A stretch of 64,000 nt of DNA from Rhodohalobacter barkolensis. Its GTDB lineage: Bacteria > Bacteroidota > Rhodothermia > Balneolales > Balneolaceae. Shown here one piece after another: positions 8,514 through 17,989 of this stretch (within the stretch, counting starts at the first letter, position 1; the number at the start of each line of letters is the position of its first letter). The position numbers and the translations under genes are program-made. The stretch is from positions 1,488,001 to 1,552,000 of the forward strand of contig NZ_PISP01000001.1 of the NCBI RefSeq assembly GCF_002834295.1, in the 5' to 3' direction. The notes beneath the pieces were generated by a model that searched no databases, was not told where the DNA came from, and worked only from the letters and a program-made list of their open reading frames with translations.

Positions 8514-9542
8514 TTATCGACCGGTTGGTGTATGACCTTCGCACTTCAATTCAAACTGAAGTTCGTGATTGGCCGGTTCAGTAAAGTCGCCGTAACGGGC
8601 GTTTTCAAACGCTTCGCAGGCTTTATCCTTTTCACCTTGACCTTTGTATGCCATACCCATTTCAAAGTAGATTTTTGCCTGATCATTTACACCACCTGAT
8701 TCATACTCCAAAGCTCTGGTTGCGTGCTGTAGAGCCTGATCCCATCGGCCTCTTTCATTATGGATAGCTGCCATTCTGTACTGAGCATCAGCTGACTGAG
8801 AATCGTATTGTTCTACTCTTTCAAGTAACTCCAACGCTCGGTTGTACTGCTCGTCTTCAAACAAATTTACAGCTCTGTAAATAAGTTCTTCAGCAGCACC
8901 TTCTCTGGCATTTTCAACAGTTCTGTTATCATTGGCGCGTTCACCAACTTCAATGGCTGTATCGAACCATTCCAACCAGGTATCAACATCGTCCGGACTC
9001 TGCTCTTTGATCACTATAGCTTTTTGATAATATGCCGTAGCATAATTTTCATTCAATTCAATGGCTGTGTCGAGATCTGCAAGAGCAGCATCATAATTTT
9101 CAGCACGGAATTCCAGTACGGATCTTATGTAATACAATTGAGGTATAGCGGCGGTTGCTTGCTGCTTCACCTGATCATTTCCGAACTCTTCAGCGATCTC
9201 TTTCGCTTCCTGAAATGCCTCTAAAGCATTATTTGCAGATTCTAAACTTCGTTCGTTCTGATATCCTCGATATGCATTTGATGCTCTGCTTGAAGCAACC
9301 CGTGGAATTCTTTCCACAATCAATTCGGTGATATCATTTAAATCATTCTCCTGAGCGATTTCAAGGGCATCTCTATACAGATCGATAGAATTGTCAAAGT
9401 CACCTGATCCGGCTAACTCCTGTGCTTGATTATATAGATCAATGGCCTCATTTCGGGCGTCTTGAGCATGTGATTGTTCAACTGCAAACAGCGTCAATGA
9501 AAATGCAGCAAACAGTAGTACTATGGATTTCAATGATTTCAT
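8514..9542 (-). CDS. secreted tetratricopeptide-repeat protein
   Basis: 342 residues with a signal peptide (hydrophobic core IVLLFAAFSLTLFAV, cleavage after SHA near residue 26). About seven TPR-like helix pairs follow, for example LYNQAQELAGSGDFDNSIDLYRDAL near 37-61, then LEFRAENYDAALADLDTAIEL and YATAYYQKAIVIKEQ. TPR arrays act as protein-binding scaffolds in the periplasm or outer envelope. No enzymatic motif is present and the partner is unknown. It is a single gene with its own strong terminator. Confidence 0.85.
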   Translation of the reverse strand: MKSLKSIVLLFAAFSLTLFAVEQSHAQDARNEAIDLYNQAQELAGSGDFDNSIDLYRDALEIAQENDLNDITELIVERIPRVASSRASNAYRGYQNERSLESANNALEAFQEAKEIAEEFGNDQVKQQATAAIPQLYYIRSVLEFRAENYDAALADLDTAIELNENYATAYYQKAIVIKEQSPDDVDTWLEWFDTAIEVGERANDNRTVENAREGAAEELIYRAVNLFEDEQYNRALELLERVEQYDSQSADAQYRMAAIHNERGRWDQALQHATRALEYESGGVNDQAKIYFEMGMAYKGQGEKDKACEAFENARYGDFTEPANHELQFELKCEGHTPTGR

Positions 9543-9656
9543 GGATTTCTGATTGATTATGATTCTGTCCGATTAAACGGGCTTAACTTAATGAAATTTT
9601 GTAAACAAAATTACTAAAGCTTAGTATTTTAAACATCTTTCATAAAAAAAAGTTTC

Positions 9657-10367
9657 TTAGTAAGTAAAATTAGGTTCCGGCTTCTCTTTTTTATAGAAAT
9701 CGCACACGTGTTTTACCGCGTCTTCATAGTCATCCGTTAAATAAAAAAGGTCCAAATCTTCTTCGTTGATTAAGCCATCAAGTATAAGGTGATTTTTAAT
9801 CCAGTCAACCAACCCACCCCAGTACTCAGTTCCCACCAACACAATCGGGATCTTTTTAATTTTTTCTGTTTGAATAAGAGTCAGAGTTTCAAATAGCTCA
9901 TCCAATGTTCCAAAGCCACCGGGAAAAACGATAAATGCCTGTGCATATTTCACAAACATCACTTTCCTTACAAAGAAATACTTAAAATTGATCTCATATT
10001 TAGAGTGCACAAAATCATTTACACCTTGTTCAAAAGGTAATTCAATGCCGAGTCCGACTGACTTTCCATTTTTATTATGTGCTCCTCGATTAGCCGCTTC
10101 CATTATTCCGGGTCCGCCACCGGTAATGATACCAAACCCACTTTCGGTAATTAATTCAGCGGTTTTAATCGCCATTTCATAATATTTACTTCCGGGCTTT
10201 AATCGTGCAGATCCGTAAACAGATATACAAGGCCCTACTCTGAAGAGCTTATCATATCCATCAACAAACTCTCCCATAATTTTAAAGATGCTCCAGAGGT
10301 CCTTATTACTGTCACCCTCAAAATGTTCTTTCTGTTGAGTAAATTTAAAAAATTTTGATGCTTCCAT
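9657..10367 (-). CDS. LOG-family nucleotide phosphoribohydrolase
   Basis: 236 residues. The family signatures are clear: ITGGGPGIMEAANRGA in the middle and FPGGFGTLDELFETLTL later, the PGGxGT phosphate-binding site with the catalytic Glu of the LOG (TIGR00730) family. Members cleave nucleoside 5'-monophosphates to base and ribose phosphate; in plants this activates cytokinins. It is often mislabelled lysine decarboxylase. It sits nine bases downstream of the DUF5683 gene and likely shares the parAB transcript. The bacterial physiological substrate is not known from sequence. Confidence 0.88.
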   Translation of the reverse strand: MEASKFFKFTQQKEHFEGDSNKDLWSIFKIMGEFVDGYDKLFRVGPCISVYGSARLKPGSKYYEMAIKTAELITESGFGIITGGGPGIMEAANRGAHNKNGKSVGLGIELPFEQGVNDFVHSKYEINFKYFFVRKVMFVKYAQAFIVFPGGFGTLDELFETLTLIQTEKIKKIPIVLVGTEYWGGLVDWIKNHLILDGLINEEDLDLFYLTDDYEDAVKHVCDFYKKEKPEPNFTY

Positions 10368-10376
10368 TGTCTTACT

Positions 10377-11012
10377 CTATCGATTGTAAAGTGTTATTCT
10401 TAATGATACACCGGGACTTCGATCTGCTATCATAGCCGGTTGTATAACCGTTTTGGCTGAAAGGTCATCCGACACATCAAAACTTCTCATATGTGCAAAA
10501 ACATAGGCATCTAAAACATTCAACCCGTACGCCAATCCCATTACTACAAACATAAAATCTCTTTGATTTCTCAGACTGTTTCTGTTTGATTGTAATTGAT
10601 TTGCGTTGATACCTTCCAGATACCCCGGTGTTGGACCAAATCGCAGGTCATCATTATCCGGAAAACTATTGTAGTAAGCTGCTCTATAATCCTGATATTG
10701 CCCATTCAGGTGAATAGTATAGTAACCAACGCCTGCGAACAAACCGTAAATAATCGGCACTTTCCAAATTTGCCGGTTTACAATTTGTCCCCATCCGGGG
10801 ATCATCATTGATTTAAACATTACAGATTTTGGATTTGGGAATTCACCATCATCTGTTGTATCTCTATAAGCATGTTCAGCACTATATTCGCTGTTGATAC
10901 GGCTTTCCAACAGAAAATAGTTACTGTTCAGGAATTCAGGGTTTTGTTGGGCATAGAGATCCTGAATTGAAAACAGAAATAAAATGAGTATGAGATTAAC
11001 CCATTTCATCAA
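10377..11012 (-). CDS. DUF5683-domain envelope protein
   Basis: 211 residues with an N-terminal hydrophobic signal (LILILFLFSI, cleavage near LYA-Q). Then comes MFKSMMIPGWGQIVNRQIWKVP, a pattern typical of DUF5683 proteins found next to parB in Bacteroidota. Two further hydrophobic stretches are present (YGLFAGVGYYTIHL and FMFVVMGLAYGLNVLDAYVF). The start overlaps the end of parB by about 17 bases; a second ATG one codon later is possible. The function is unknown, but the conserved coupling to parAB suggests a link to chromosome segregation or cell-envelope growth. Confidence 0.8.
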   Translation of the reverse strand: MMKWVNLILILFLFSIQDLYAQQNPEFLNSNYFLLESRINSEYSAEHAYRDTTDDGEFPNPKSVMFKSMMIPGWGQIVNRQIWKVPIIYGLFAGVGYYTIHLNGQYQDYRAAYYNSFPDNDDLRFGPTPGYLEGINANQLQSNRNSLRNQRDFMFVVMGLAYGLNVLDAYVFAHMRSFDVSDDLSAKTVIQPAMIADRSPGVSLRITLYNR

Positions 11013-11922
11013 ATAGTTGCATCAAACGTTCCAAATCATCCTCAGAATAGTACTCAATCCGAATTTCACCACCTTTTGCCTTCTGTTTGATGTTCACTTT
11101 TGTACTCAAACTTTGACGCAATCTTTTGGAGAACTCATCCAGGAATGGATTCGCTTCCTTCTTTTCAGGTTTTTTAGATTTCTGCTCACTCTTTTTATCC
11201 AACGAGCGCACTAAATCTTCGGTTCGCCGTACAGAAAGTGAATTATCAACAATTTTTTTCAGTGCTTTTTTCTGATCATCCTCAGTTTTAAGGTTAATCA
11301 GTGCACGTGCATGGCCTGTAGTGATAGATTCATCCCGTAATGCAGCCTGAATAAAATCGGGTAGCTGCAGTAATCGAAGCATGTTGGTAACGGTGGATCG
11401 ATTTTTTCCAACCCGCTCTGCTACTTCACTTTGCGTATAATTACATTCATCAATGAGTCGCTTGTACCCCATGGATATCTCAAGCGGGTTCAGCTGCTCG
11501 CGCTGAATGTTTTCTATAAGCGCGAATGCAATCAGCTGTTCGTCATTTGCTTCCCTGATATATGCCGGAATTTCATCAATTCCCGCCTGCTTGGTCGCTC
11601 TTAACCTTCTTTCACCACTGATTAGCTCAAAACGTTTTTCGCCTAAATAGCGAACCGTTATGGGCTGAATTAAACCGTGTTTTTTGATGGATGATGAGAG
11701 CTCATCCAAGGCTTCTTCGTTAAAATCCTTTCGTGGCTGATGGGGATTTGGCCGAATGTGATCAATGGGAATGCTTAACACCACATTCACTCTTTCGGCG
11801 GGTTCTATAGGTACGGCCGTTTTGGTTTCCGGCTGCTTTTTTCCTTCCTTTTTCTCTCCTTCACCATCATCATACTCCGGGAAGAAAGCGCCTAAACCTC
11901 TGCCTAAAACTTTTTTCGACAT
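10996..11922 (-). CDS. parB: ParB chromosome-partitioning protein
   Basis: 308 residues. The N-terminal ParB/Srx nuclease-like domain (about 50-140) has IRPNPHQPRKDF, the CTP-binding GERRLRATKQAG and AFALIENIQREQLNPLE. The helix-turn-helix follows (YTQSEVAERVGKNRSTVTNMLRL), then TTGHARALI. A Lys/Glu-rich linker leads to a C-terminal dimerisation segment. ParB binds parS, slides as a CTP-gated clamp and loads condensin. It lies 12 bases downstream of parA in one operon. I could not find a convincing parS (TGTTNCACGTGNAACA) in the window. Confidence 0.95.
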   Translation of the reverse strand: MSKKVLGRGLGAFFPEYDDGEGEKKEGKKQPETKTAVPIEPAERVNVVLSIPIDHIRPNPHQPRKDFNEEALDELSSSIKKHGLIQPITVRYLGEKRFELISGERRLRATKQAGIDEIPAYIREANDEQLIAFALIENIQREQLNPLEISMGYKRLIDECNYTQSEVAERVGKNRSTVTNMLRLLQLPDFIQAALRDESITTGHARALINLKTEDDQKKALKKIVDNSLSVRRTEDLVRSLDKKSEQKSKKPEKKEANPFLDEFSKRLRQSLSTKVNIKQKAKGGEIRIEYYSEDDLERLMQLFDEMG

Positions 11923-11934
11923 ACTACAACCCCT

Positions 11935-12732
11935 CTATTTAGAAAGAACCGGACTGTTCTTAAATAACTTCTTATTTCTTTGTATAATCTCTCGAGCAAG
12001 GGATAAATAGTTTTTGGAACCCACACTCGTTGCATCATATAAAATTGCAGGTTTTCCAAAACTTGGAGCTTCTGCAAGCCTTACATTCCGTGCAATAACG
12101 GACGAAAAGACTCTGTCATCAAAATAACGTTTTACTTCTTCAGCCACTTGATTGGAGAGTCTTGTACGGCTGTCATACATCGTCAACAGTACTCCTTCAA
12201 TTTCCAAATCTGTATTCAGATGCTGGCGAACTATTTTTATGGTATTTAAAAGCTGCCCCAACCCTTCGAGCGCAAAATATTCACACTGAACCGGTATTAA
12301 CACTGAATCAGATGCCGTTAAAGCATTTATTGTCAATAAACCGAGAGAGGGCGGACAATCAATGATGATAAAGTCATACTTATCATCAACTCCTTCAATT
12401 GCTTTAGATAAAATCCGCTCACGTTCATTTCTGTCTACCATCTCTATTTCCGCTCCCACAAGATTGATGTGAGACGGGATAAGATCCAAGTATGGAAGTT
12501 CTGTTTCCCGGATGGAGTCATTTACATCCACTCCGCCTACCATTACTTCATAAACAGAATTAGAAACTGTTTTAGACTCAATTCCCAAACCACTTGTTGA
12601 GTTGCTTTGGGGATCGATATCAATGATCAATGTAGGATGTTCGATAGCAGCTAAACTTGCAGCCAGATTTACGGCCGTTGTTGTTTTACCAACACCGCCT
12701 TTCTGGTTTGCAATAGATATAATTTTACCCAT
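11935..12732 (-). CDS. parA: ParA/Soj chromosome-partitioning ATPase
   Basis: 265 residues. A deviant Walker [10 protein letters not shown], begins at residue 11 ([12 protein letters not shown]). Walker A' appears as [14 protein letters not shown] and Walker B as [18 protein letters not shown]. The length and the lack of an N-terminal HTH place it with chromosomal Soj-type ParA rather than plasmid type Ia. It binds DNA as an ATP dimer and is stimulated by ParB. It is the first gene of parA-parB-DUF5683-LOG. The 178-base upstream gap holds a DnaA-box-like inverted repeat. Confidence 0.95.
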   Translation of the reverse strand: MGKIISIANQKGGVGKTTTAVNLAASLAAIEHPTLIIDIDPQSNSTSGLGIESKTVSNSVYEVMVGGVDVNDSIRETELPYLDLIPSHINLVGAEIEMVDRNERERILSKAIEGVDDKYDFIIIDCPPSLGLLTINALTASDSVLIPVQCEYFALEGLGQLLNTIKIVRQHLNTDLEIEGVLLTMYDSRTRLSNQVAEEVKRYFDDRVFSSVIARNVRLAEAPSFGKPAILYDATSVGSKNYLSLAREIIQRNKKLFKNSPVLSK

Positions 12733-12799
12733 TCGTATATGAAGGTAATTTAGTATGAATTTTGTAAATGAATATAACCCTCAGTGGGTACCTAACCAA

Positions 12800-12835
12800 A
12801 CAAAGTTATGCACATATAAACGTGGATAACTTTGT
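12800..12835. promoter_or_regulatory. inverted repeat with two DnaA-box-like sites upstream of parA
   Basis: Perfect 10-base arms ACAAAGTTAT / ATAACTTTGT enclose TTATGCACA (12806-12814), which fits the DnaA-box form TTATNCACA, and CGTGGATAA (12821-12829), whose complement TTATCCACG differs from the consensus at one base. The sites face each other. It could be a DnaA-controlled parA promoter, part of an origin region, or the terminator hairpin of the upstream sigma/anti-sigma operon. Confidence 0.5.
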
Positions 12836-12910
12836 CTTAATAGGAAGTAATGAATTGATATATTTTAACTTACAGCTATATAAATATCAATAGATCGGGC
12901 CTGAACCCTA

Positions 12911-13483
12911 CTATTGCCGGCTTCCGGTGAGATGTAGATTTCTCTGGTAAACACTGTTTTCCAATCGGTTATTAACCGGAGTTAATCGCTGATAACTATC
13001 TTTAAGTAATGAGTCAGAACTTTCTTGCTCAATACCTGAAAAATGGAGGATATCATTACGGTCTACCCACGGAGAAATTTCTCTGTCCAGATTACCTTCT
13101 GATTGAACTGTACCGGTTGCCGACCCAACAGAACCGAAGGATGCAGCACCGGCATCTCCTGTAGAATTGTCCGAATCCATCACTAAGGCACCTGCCATAA
13201 ATCCAATAGATAGCAGAGCTGCTGCTGCAAAATAGAAAGGCTTTTTACGGGTAATACTTGTCGATGTGCTCTGTTCAGATGCTCGTTCGCAAATTGACTG
13301 AATTACTCGGTCTGGTGCAGATATTTTTGGCAGCTCCTCAAATTTATTCCTGATATTTCGAAGTGACTCAACTTCGATCAGTAAATTTTCATTTTCTCTG
13401 AGCTTTCGTTCGAATTCAACCTGCTCAGAAGGATCCATCTCATTAAATAAGTAAGCTACACTGTCAGTTTTTTTGATACTCAT
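12911..13483 (-). CDS. putative membrane anti-sigma factor
   Basis: 190 residues. The N-terminal 60 residues are acidic and helical (SVAYLFNEMDPSEQVEFERKL), as in cytoplasmic anti-sigma domains. One membrane helix lies near 79-102 (PFYFAAAALLSIGFMAGALVM), followed by a Gly/Ser/Ala-rich and then polar periplasmic tail of about 85 residues. No zinc-binding His/Cys motif is seen. Its ATG overlaps the sigma factor's stop in ATGA, the usual sigma/anti-sigma coupling. The assignment rests on topology and gene context. Confidence 0.7.
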   Translation of the reverse strand: MSIKKTDSVAYLFNEMDPSEQVEFERKLRENENLLIEVESLRNIRNKFEELPKISAPDRVIQSICERASEQSTSTSITRKKPFYFAAAALLSIGFMAGALVMDSDNSTGDAGAASFGSVGSATGTVQSEGNLDREISPWVDRNDILHFSGIEQESSDSLLKDSYQRLTPVNNRLENSVYQRNLHLTGSRQ

Positions 13484-14115
13484 ACTTTATTTGATTCCTT
13501 CTCATGTTCCTCATCAAACATTTTACGAAGATTAATCAAAGCATATCTCATTCGGCCCAAGGCAGTATTAATTGATACATCAGTTAATTCAGCGATTTCC
13601 TTAAATGGCATTTCATAATAGTGCCGCAACATCACCACTGTTCGCTGCTCTTCGGGCAGATTTCCAATATGCTTCAAAAGTCTTGATGTGGACTCATCCA
13701 GTTCCAGCTGATCGTGCTGTCCCGGAGTGCCCTCATCAGGCAATCTTTCATAAAAATCTGTTTTCGACTCTTCGTCATACGAACTGCTAACGTCGACAAA
13801 CCGCTTTTGTTTTCTGATGTGATCAATTGTTGCATTATGTGCAATTCTCATCACCCAAGCGATCCATTTACCCTGCTCATTGTAGGTATCGTCCATTTTA
13901 GTAATAACCTTAGTAAAGGTCTCCTGGAAGATATCATTGGCCGTTTCTCTATTCTGTATCATACTGTAAATGTACGAATAGATCTTAGCCTGATGACGGT
14001 TCATCAGCTCTTGAAAAGCCAATTGGTCATCTTTTTTCCGGAACAGATGTACTAATTCCCTGTCTTTCATCTGCTCGTATCGGCGTGGTATGTGGTCTGA
14101 ATTATTGAGTCTCAT
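13480..14115 (-). CDS. ECF sigma-70 family RNA polymerase sigma factor
   Basis: 211 residues with region 2 (AFQELMNRHQAKIYSYIYSM, then ANDIFQETFTKV and WVMRIAHNATIDHIRK) and region 4 (LPEEQRTVVMLRHYYEMPFKEIAEL, then SINTALGRMRYALINLR). The roughly 45-residue linker between them is acidic. ECF factors redirect RNA polymerase to stress or envelope regulons. The next gene is a coupled single-pass membrane protein, a likely anti-sigma factor. An internal ATG at MKDRELVHL (residue 16) is an alternative start. Confidence 0.92.
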   Translation of the reverse strand: MRLNNSDHIPRRYEQMKDRELVHLFRKKDDQLAFQELMNRHQAKIYSYIYSMIQNRETANDIFQETFTKVITKMDDTYNEQGKWIAWVMRIAHNATIDHIRKQKRFVDVSSSYDEESKTDFYERLPDEGTPGQHDQLELDESTSRLLKHIGNLPEEQRTVVMLRHYYEMPFKEIAELTDVSINTALGRMRYALINLRKMFDEEHEKESNKV

Positions 14116-14244
14116 AACAGTGCTAATTTAGAATGTTGCATCACACTTTCAAAAACAGATTTTTAAATCTATCCATTCAGTTTTGTCTGTATCTACTTAA
14201 TGGTACTGCACAGACGATGCCAATGTTTCAATACTGACGTATTT

Positions 14245-14274
14245 ACAGGTGAATATTTTACGATAACCACCTGT
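14245..14274. other. hairpin between uvrC and the sigma gene
   Basis: ACAGGTG and CACCTGT are 16 bases apart in the 223-base gap downstream of uvrC and upstream of the sigma gene. There is no T run, so it is either a weak uvrC terminator or an operator for the sigma promoter. Nothing else recognisable is in the gap. Confidence 0.35.
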
Positions 14275-14338
14275 CTTTAATTAAGTATTCGAATTATTTG
14301 ATATTAAAACAATAGCATCTTCATGTGAAGCAGAGTAA

Positions 14339-16168
14339 TTATTCCTGAAGATGACTATGGACTCTCTCTCCCAATTTCTCCCCAAGCAACTCTTGTAAAG
14401 TTTCTAAATTTTCTTTTTTGATCTGATTTACGGATCCAAATTCCTTCAGCAGCTTTTGAGCCGTTTTATCACCTACACCGTCTATTTCAGTCAATTCTGT
14501 TTTGAGGGTTCTTTTTGATCTTTTCTGCCTGTGATAGGTAATGGCAAACCGATGTGCTTCATCTCTGGCACGCTGTAGTAATTTTAATGCAGATGATGTT
14601 TTGGGTATCATAATCGGATCAAATTTTCCTGGTAAAAAGACCTCTTCCAAACGTTTTGCTAAACCTGCAACATCACAAGCATCCCTAAACTCAATTTCAT
14701 CCAGTGCTTCCAGCGCAGCATTTAATTGACCTTTTCCACCATCAATCAAGATCAAATCGGGAACCTGCAATTTCTCTTTTTTCACTTTTGAATAACGCCT
14801 TCTTACAATTTCCTTCATCGATGCAAAATCATCCGCACCGGTAACGGTCTTGATTTTAAACCGCTTATATTCGCTCTTTCGTGGTTGACCATCAACAAAA
14901 CAGACCATAGACGCTACCGGATCTGTTCCTTGTGTGTTAGAGTTGTCAAAGCATTCTATTCTTCGGGGCAGCCGATCCAGCTTCAGATACTCTTTAAGAT
15001 CTTTAACAGCCTGGGGAATACGATCGCGTTCCGCTTTCTGTTTCTCCAGTTTTCTCTCACCGAGATTGAGCCGGGCATTGGTAATGGCCATCTCTATCAA
15101 GTGCTTTTTCTCCCCAATTTGCGGTACATGAATCGGTACTTTTTTTCCTCTCTGTTCCCAAAGATACTCTAATAAAGGGTCTTCCTCTTCCATCTGGTCA
15201 CTCAAATATACTTCATCCGGAATTGCACCTACCATCTGGCCGGTATAGTAATCTTCCACAAAAGACTGCATCATCACACTTCGCGGGCGATCTTCTATAT
15301 TTTTCAAAAACCGATTAAACTTTCCGATCAGTTTACCCTCCCGAATTTTGAAAAGAACCCCACAGGCTTCACCCAGCTCTTCATCCACATCTATGGCAAA
15401 CACATCTCTGTGAACCTCTTTATTAGCAACAATCTTCATTTTCTGATTGTACTTTTCAAGAGATTTAACACTGTCGCGCAATCGAGCTGCTTTTTCGAAC
15501 TCTAATGCCTGAGAGGCGATCTCCATCTCCTCTTTCACTTCACGTATCAAATCGCCTGTTTTACCGGATAAAAGGCGCTCCACCTTTTCAATCGTTGCCT
15601 GATACTCCTCATCATCCCAATCACCCGAACAGTTTTGTAGGTAATCATCAAAACAAGAGTGCCATTTGGGTGCCCCTCTCGATTTATCGACCATTTTGGG
15701 CGATACAGCACAGGTACACAGTCCAAAAGCTTTTCTGATTGTTTCCAGCATTCGACGCATATGCCCCACATGATCATAAGGACCAAAATACTTACTTCCA
15801 TCCCGCACAACCGTTCTTGTTGGATATACCCGTGGTTTTTGCCCCGGAGTTATGCAGATATAGGGATACGACTTATCGTCCCTGTACATGATGTTATATC
15901 GAGGCTGATGCTTTTTAATCAGGTTATTTTCAAGAATCAATGCCTCAGCCTCAGAGTCTGTGACAATTACCTCAACATCTTCAATCTTAGACACCATCAA
16001 TTTAATTCTGCCGTCGTGATACCTCGAATCCTGAAAATAAGACCTTACGCGATTACGCAGTTTCTTAGCCTTACCCACATAAAGATAGTTGCCTCTACTA
16101 TCCTTGAATTGATAAACACCCGGACTAAACGGAAGGTGAGCGATTTTTTCTTCTACTGATATTGACAT
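14339..16168 (-). CDS. uvrC: UvrC excinuclease subunit
   Basis: 609 residues from the ATG at 16168. A longer frame to 16270 exists, but it would overlap the divergent pseudouridine synthase and adds residues unlike the family. The GIY-YIG nuclease is N-terminal (SPGVYQF, 15-21; YLYVGKAKKLRNRVRSYF, 28-45). A UVR helical segment (ASQALEFEKAARLRDSV) binds UvrB. The RNase H-like nuclease begins near IECFDNSNTQGTDPVASMV, and helix-hairpin-helix motifs end the protein (LTEIDGVGDKTAQKLL). UvrC makes both incisions in nucleotide excision repair. No uvrA or uvrB is in the window. Confidence 0.95.
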   Translation of the reverse strand: MSISVEEKIAHLPFSPGVYQFKDSRGNYLYVGKAKKLRNRVRSYFQDSRYHDGRIKLMVSKIEDVEVIVTDSEAEALILENNLIKKHQPRYNIMYRDDKSYPYICITPGQKPRVYPTRTVVRDGSKYFGPYDHVGHMRRMLETIRKAFGLCTCAVSPKMVDKSRGAPKWHSCFDDYLQNCSGDWDDEEYQATIEKVERLLSGKTGDLIREVKEEMEIASQALEFEKAARLRDSVKSLEKYNQKMKIVANKEVHRDVFAIDVDEELGEACGVLFKIREGKLIGKFNRFLKNIEDRPRSVMMQSFVEDYYTGQMVGAIPDEVYLSDQMEEEDPLLEYLWEQRGKKVPIHVPQIGEKKHLIEMAITNARLNLGERKLEKQKAERDRIPQAVKDLKEYLKLDRLPRRIECFDNSNTQGTDPVASMVCFVDGQPRKSEYKRFKIKTVTGADDFASMKEIVRRRYSKVKKEKLQVPDLILIDGGKGQLNAALEALDEIEFRDACDVAGLAKRLEEVFLPGKFDPIMIPKTSSALKLLQRARDEAHRFAITYHRQKRSKRTLKTELTEIDGVGDKTAQKLLKEFGSVNQIKKENLETLQELLGEKLGERVHSHLQE

Positions 16169-16257
16169 GTCTGCATTTGATTGTGCCCTAAAAATACGAA
16201 AACGATGAGCTGCATTGAAAAGTTTAAATTGGTTTCTGAAAGCACGATCATTGCAGT

Positions 16258-16953
16258 ATGAAAACAACACAGACCAACCCTGATATCGACATCATTTATG
16301 AAGACAACCATTTACTGGTTGTTAATAAACCAAGCGGATTGCTCTCACAGGAGGATCATACCGGAGATCCGGATATCTTAACCCTCTGTAAAGAGTACAT
16401 TAAAAAAGAGCATAAAAAGCCCGGCAATGTTTTCCTGGGGCTGCTTCACAGATTAGACCGACCGGTAAGCGGTGTAATGATGTTTGCAAAAACTTCTAAG
16501 AGTGCATCCAGGATCAGTGAACAAATACGGCAAAGGACAATTAAAAAGAAATATCTGGCGGTCGTTGAGGGAAACCCACCCCCAAACGGATATCTGACAC
16601 ACCATTTACTTAAAGATGAGAAAACTAATACAGTTAAGGTTGTCAAACCCAATGTGAAAGGTGCACAGGACGCCAAATTAATGTTTCATCGATTAGAAAC
16701 TGTTAAAAATTTGCATCTACTCGAAGTCAGCCTGATTACAGGCCGCCCGCACCAAATTCGGGTGCAATTATCAGCTGAAGGATACCCGATTTGGGGAGAT
16801 CAAAAATATGGTGATTCAAAAAATTCCACTCCGGCTCTGCACGCTTTTAGATTGAAAATTGATCACCCTACTCTCAAAGAAGAGATAGTTTTTACAGCAA
16901 AACGTCCGGAATTTTTTCCTTGGAATAAATTCAGTGCCTCTGATTCCTTTTAA
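16258..16953 (+). CDS. RluA-family pseudouridine synthase
   Basis: 231 residues. The catalytic motif HRLDRPVSG has Asp67. VVNKPSGLLS, KKYLAVVEG and TGRPHQIRVQL are the other conserved blocks. There is no N-terminal S4 domain, so it resembles the RluA/TruC subgroup, which modifies 23S rRNA and/or tRNA. The exact target uridine cannot be told. It is divergent from uvrC with about 90 bases between starts and has no clear operon partner. Confidence 0.9.
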   Translation: MKTTQTNPDIDIIYEDNHLLVVNKPSGLLSQEDHTGDPDILTLCKEYIKKEHKKPGNVFLGLLHRLDRPVSGVMMFAKTSKSASRISEQIRQRTIKKKYLAVVEGNPPPNGYLTHHLLKDEKTNTVKVVKPNVKGAQDAKLMFHRLETVKNLHLLEVSLITGRPHQIRVQLSAEGYPIWGDQKYGDSKNSTPALHAFRLKIDHPTLKEEIVFTAKRPEFFPWNKFSASDSF

Positions 16954-17098
16954 AGACATGTGTACGATTAAATTATGTGATGCTCAAGTAATCGAGTAAT
17001 CAGTAATAATGCGTTGAATGATTGAACTTATCTCAATGTTAAAAAATGTATAACCCAGTCACGATCATTTTCACTTCTCGAATTTCTGCACAGCAGCT

Positions 17099-17989
17099 AT
17101 GAACAAGTTAACAAGACATCAGGCAGAGCTATTACTTCCGGCCGTTATCGACGATGAGGCATCGGATCAGGAGAAAAGTGCTTTTTTCGAGTATTTGAAA
17201 TACGATCGAGAATTAGAAAGAGAATATTATTCAACTTTACAAATAAAACGATTGCTAAATGAGCATCTACCCAAAAAACCTGCTCCTGAATATTTAAAAA
17301 ATAAAATTCTTAGGCAGATAGAAGAAGAGAGAGAAAAAGATAAGTTAACCCAGGATGGTGACCCTGTCATCATGCATAAAAAAGCGTCATCCGAAAAAGG
17401 AAGCTGGGATGTACTTCTGAAATCCGGATTTCGCTATATGGCTGCTGCAGCTGTGATATTGATGATCACACTAATGATTGTTCAGCTGCTTGAACGATCA
17501 ACTGGTTTAAATAATCAAGAGATGTTCGTAATTGAAAATATTTCGGCACAACATTTTGCAGGAGCCGGCGGGAAACTGCTTGAACCTCATTTTTCAACAA
17601 ATTCACCCGAAGAAGCAGAACAGTACCTTCTAAACCATCACGGATTAAATATGACAATTCCTCATCTTAAAGGAGCAGACTTTGCAGGGATTGTTTTAGC
17701 CGATTTCCACAACGGAATGGAGGTTCCTCTATTGGAATATGTTCAGAATGAGATTGACGAAAATATCTTTATTTTCGCCATAAATTTAAGTCAACTGCAG
17801 AATGTTAACTCCATGAAACGTGAGGATAATGCAGCCGAGAGTTGTACAACACAGACGGATTATTTTGTTAATAATATCGACGGGATACATGTTGTTTCCT
17901 GGCTATGGGAAGACAACTGGTATTCTGCAGTATCCAATCATAACGGGCACGATCTGGCCGCTTTGGTTGAACCGCTAAATGCTGATTAA
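17099..17989 (+). CDS. putative transmembrane anti-sigma factor without adjacent sigma gene
   Basis: 296 residues. The N-terminal domain (LLPAVIDDEASDQEKSAFFEYL) resembles anti-sigma N-termini but lacks the zinc His/Cys set. One membrane helix lies near 113-130 (YMAAAAVILMITLMIVQLL). The periplasmic part ends HVVSWLWEDNWYSAVSN followed by HDLAALVEPL, reminiscent of the 'vvrW..ggl.YwaVSd' ending seen in some transmembrane anti-sigma factors. No sigma gene is adjacent; the ECF pair 3 kb away already has its own partner. Its stop overlaps the convergent rmuC stop by three to four bases. The assignment is tentative. Confidence 0.5.
   Translation: MNKLTRHQAELLLPAVIDDEASDQEKSAFFEYLKYDRELEREYYSTLQIKRLLNEHLPKKPAPEYLKNKILRQIEEEREKDKLTQDGDPVIMHKKASSEKGSWDVLLKSGFRYMAAAAVILMITLMIVQLLERSTGLNNQEMFVIENISAQHFAGAGGKLLEPHFSTNSPEEAEQYLLNHHGLNMTIPHLKGADFAGIVLADFHNGMEVPLLEYVQNEIDENIFIFAINLSQLQNVNSMKREDNAAESCTTQTDYFVNNIDGIHVVSWLWEDNWYSAVSNHNGHDLAALVEPLNAD

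Noticed and set aside
9705-9710. CACGTG core as a possible parS near parAB
   Set aside because: Inside the LOG gene; flanks do not match TGTTNCACGTGNAACA.
11302-11311. TGCACGTGCA palindrome inside parB as parS
   Set aside because: Only the core fits; the outer bases of parS are absent.
15659-16159. 166-codon frame antisense to uvrC
   Set aside because: Shadow of a well-supported gene; composition not protein-like.
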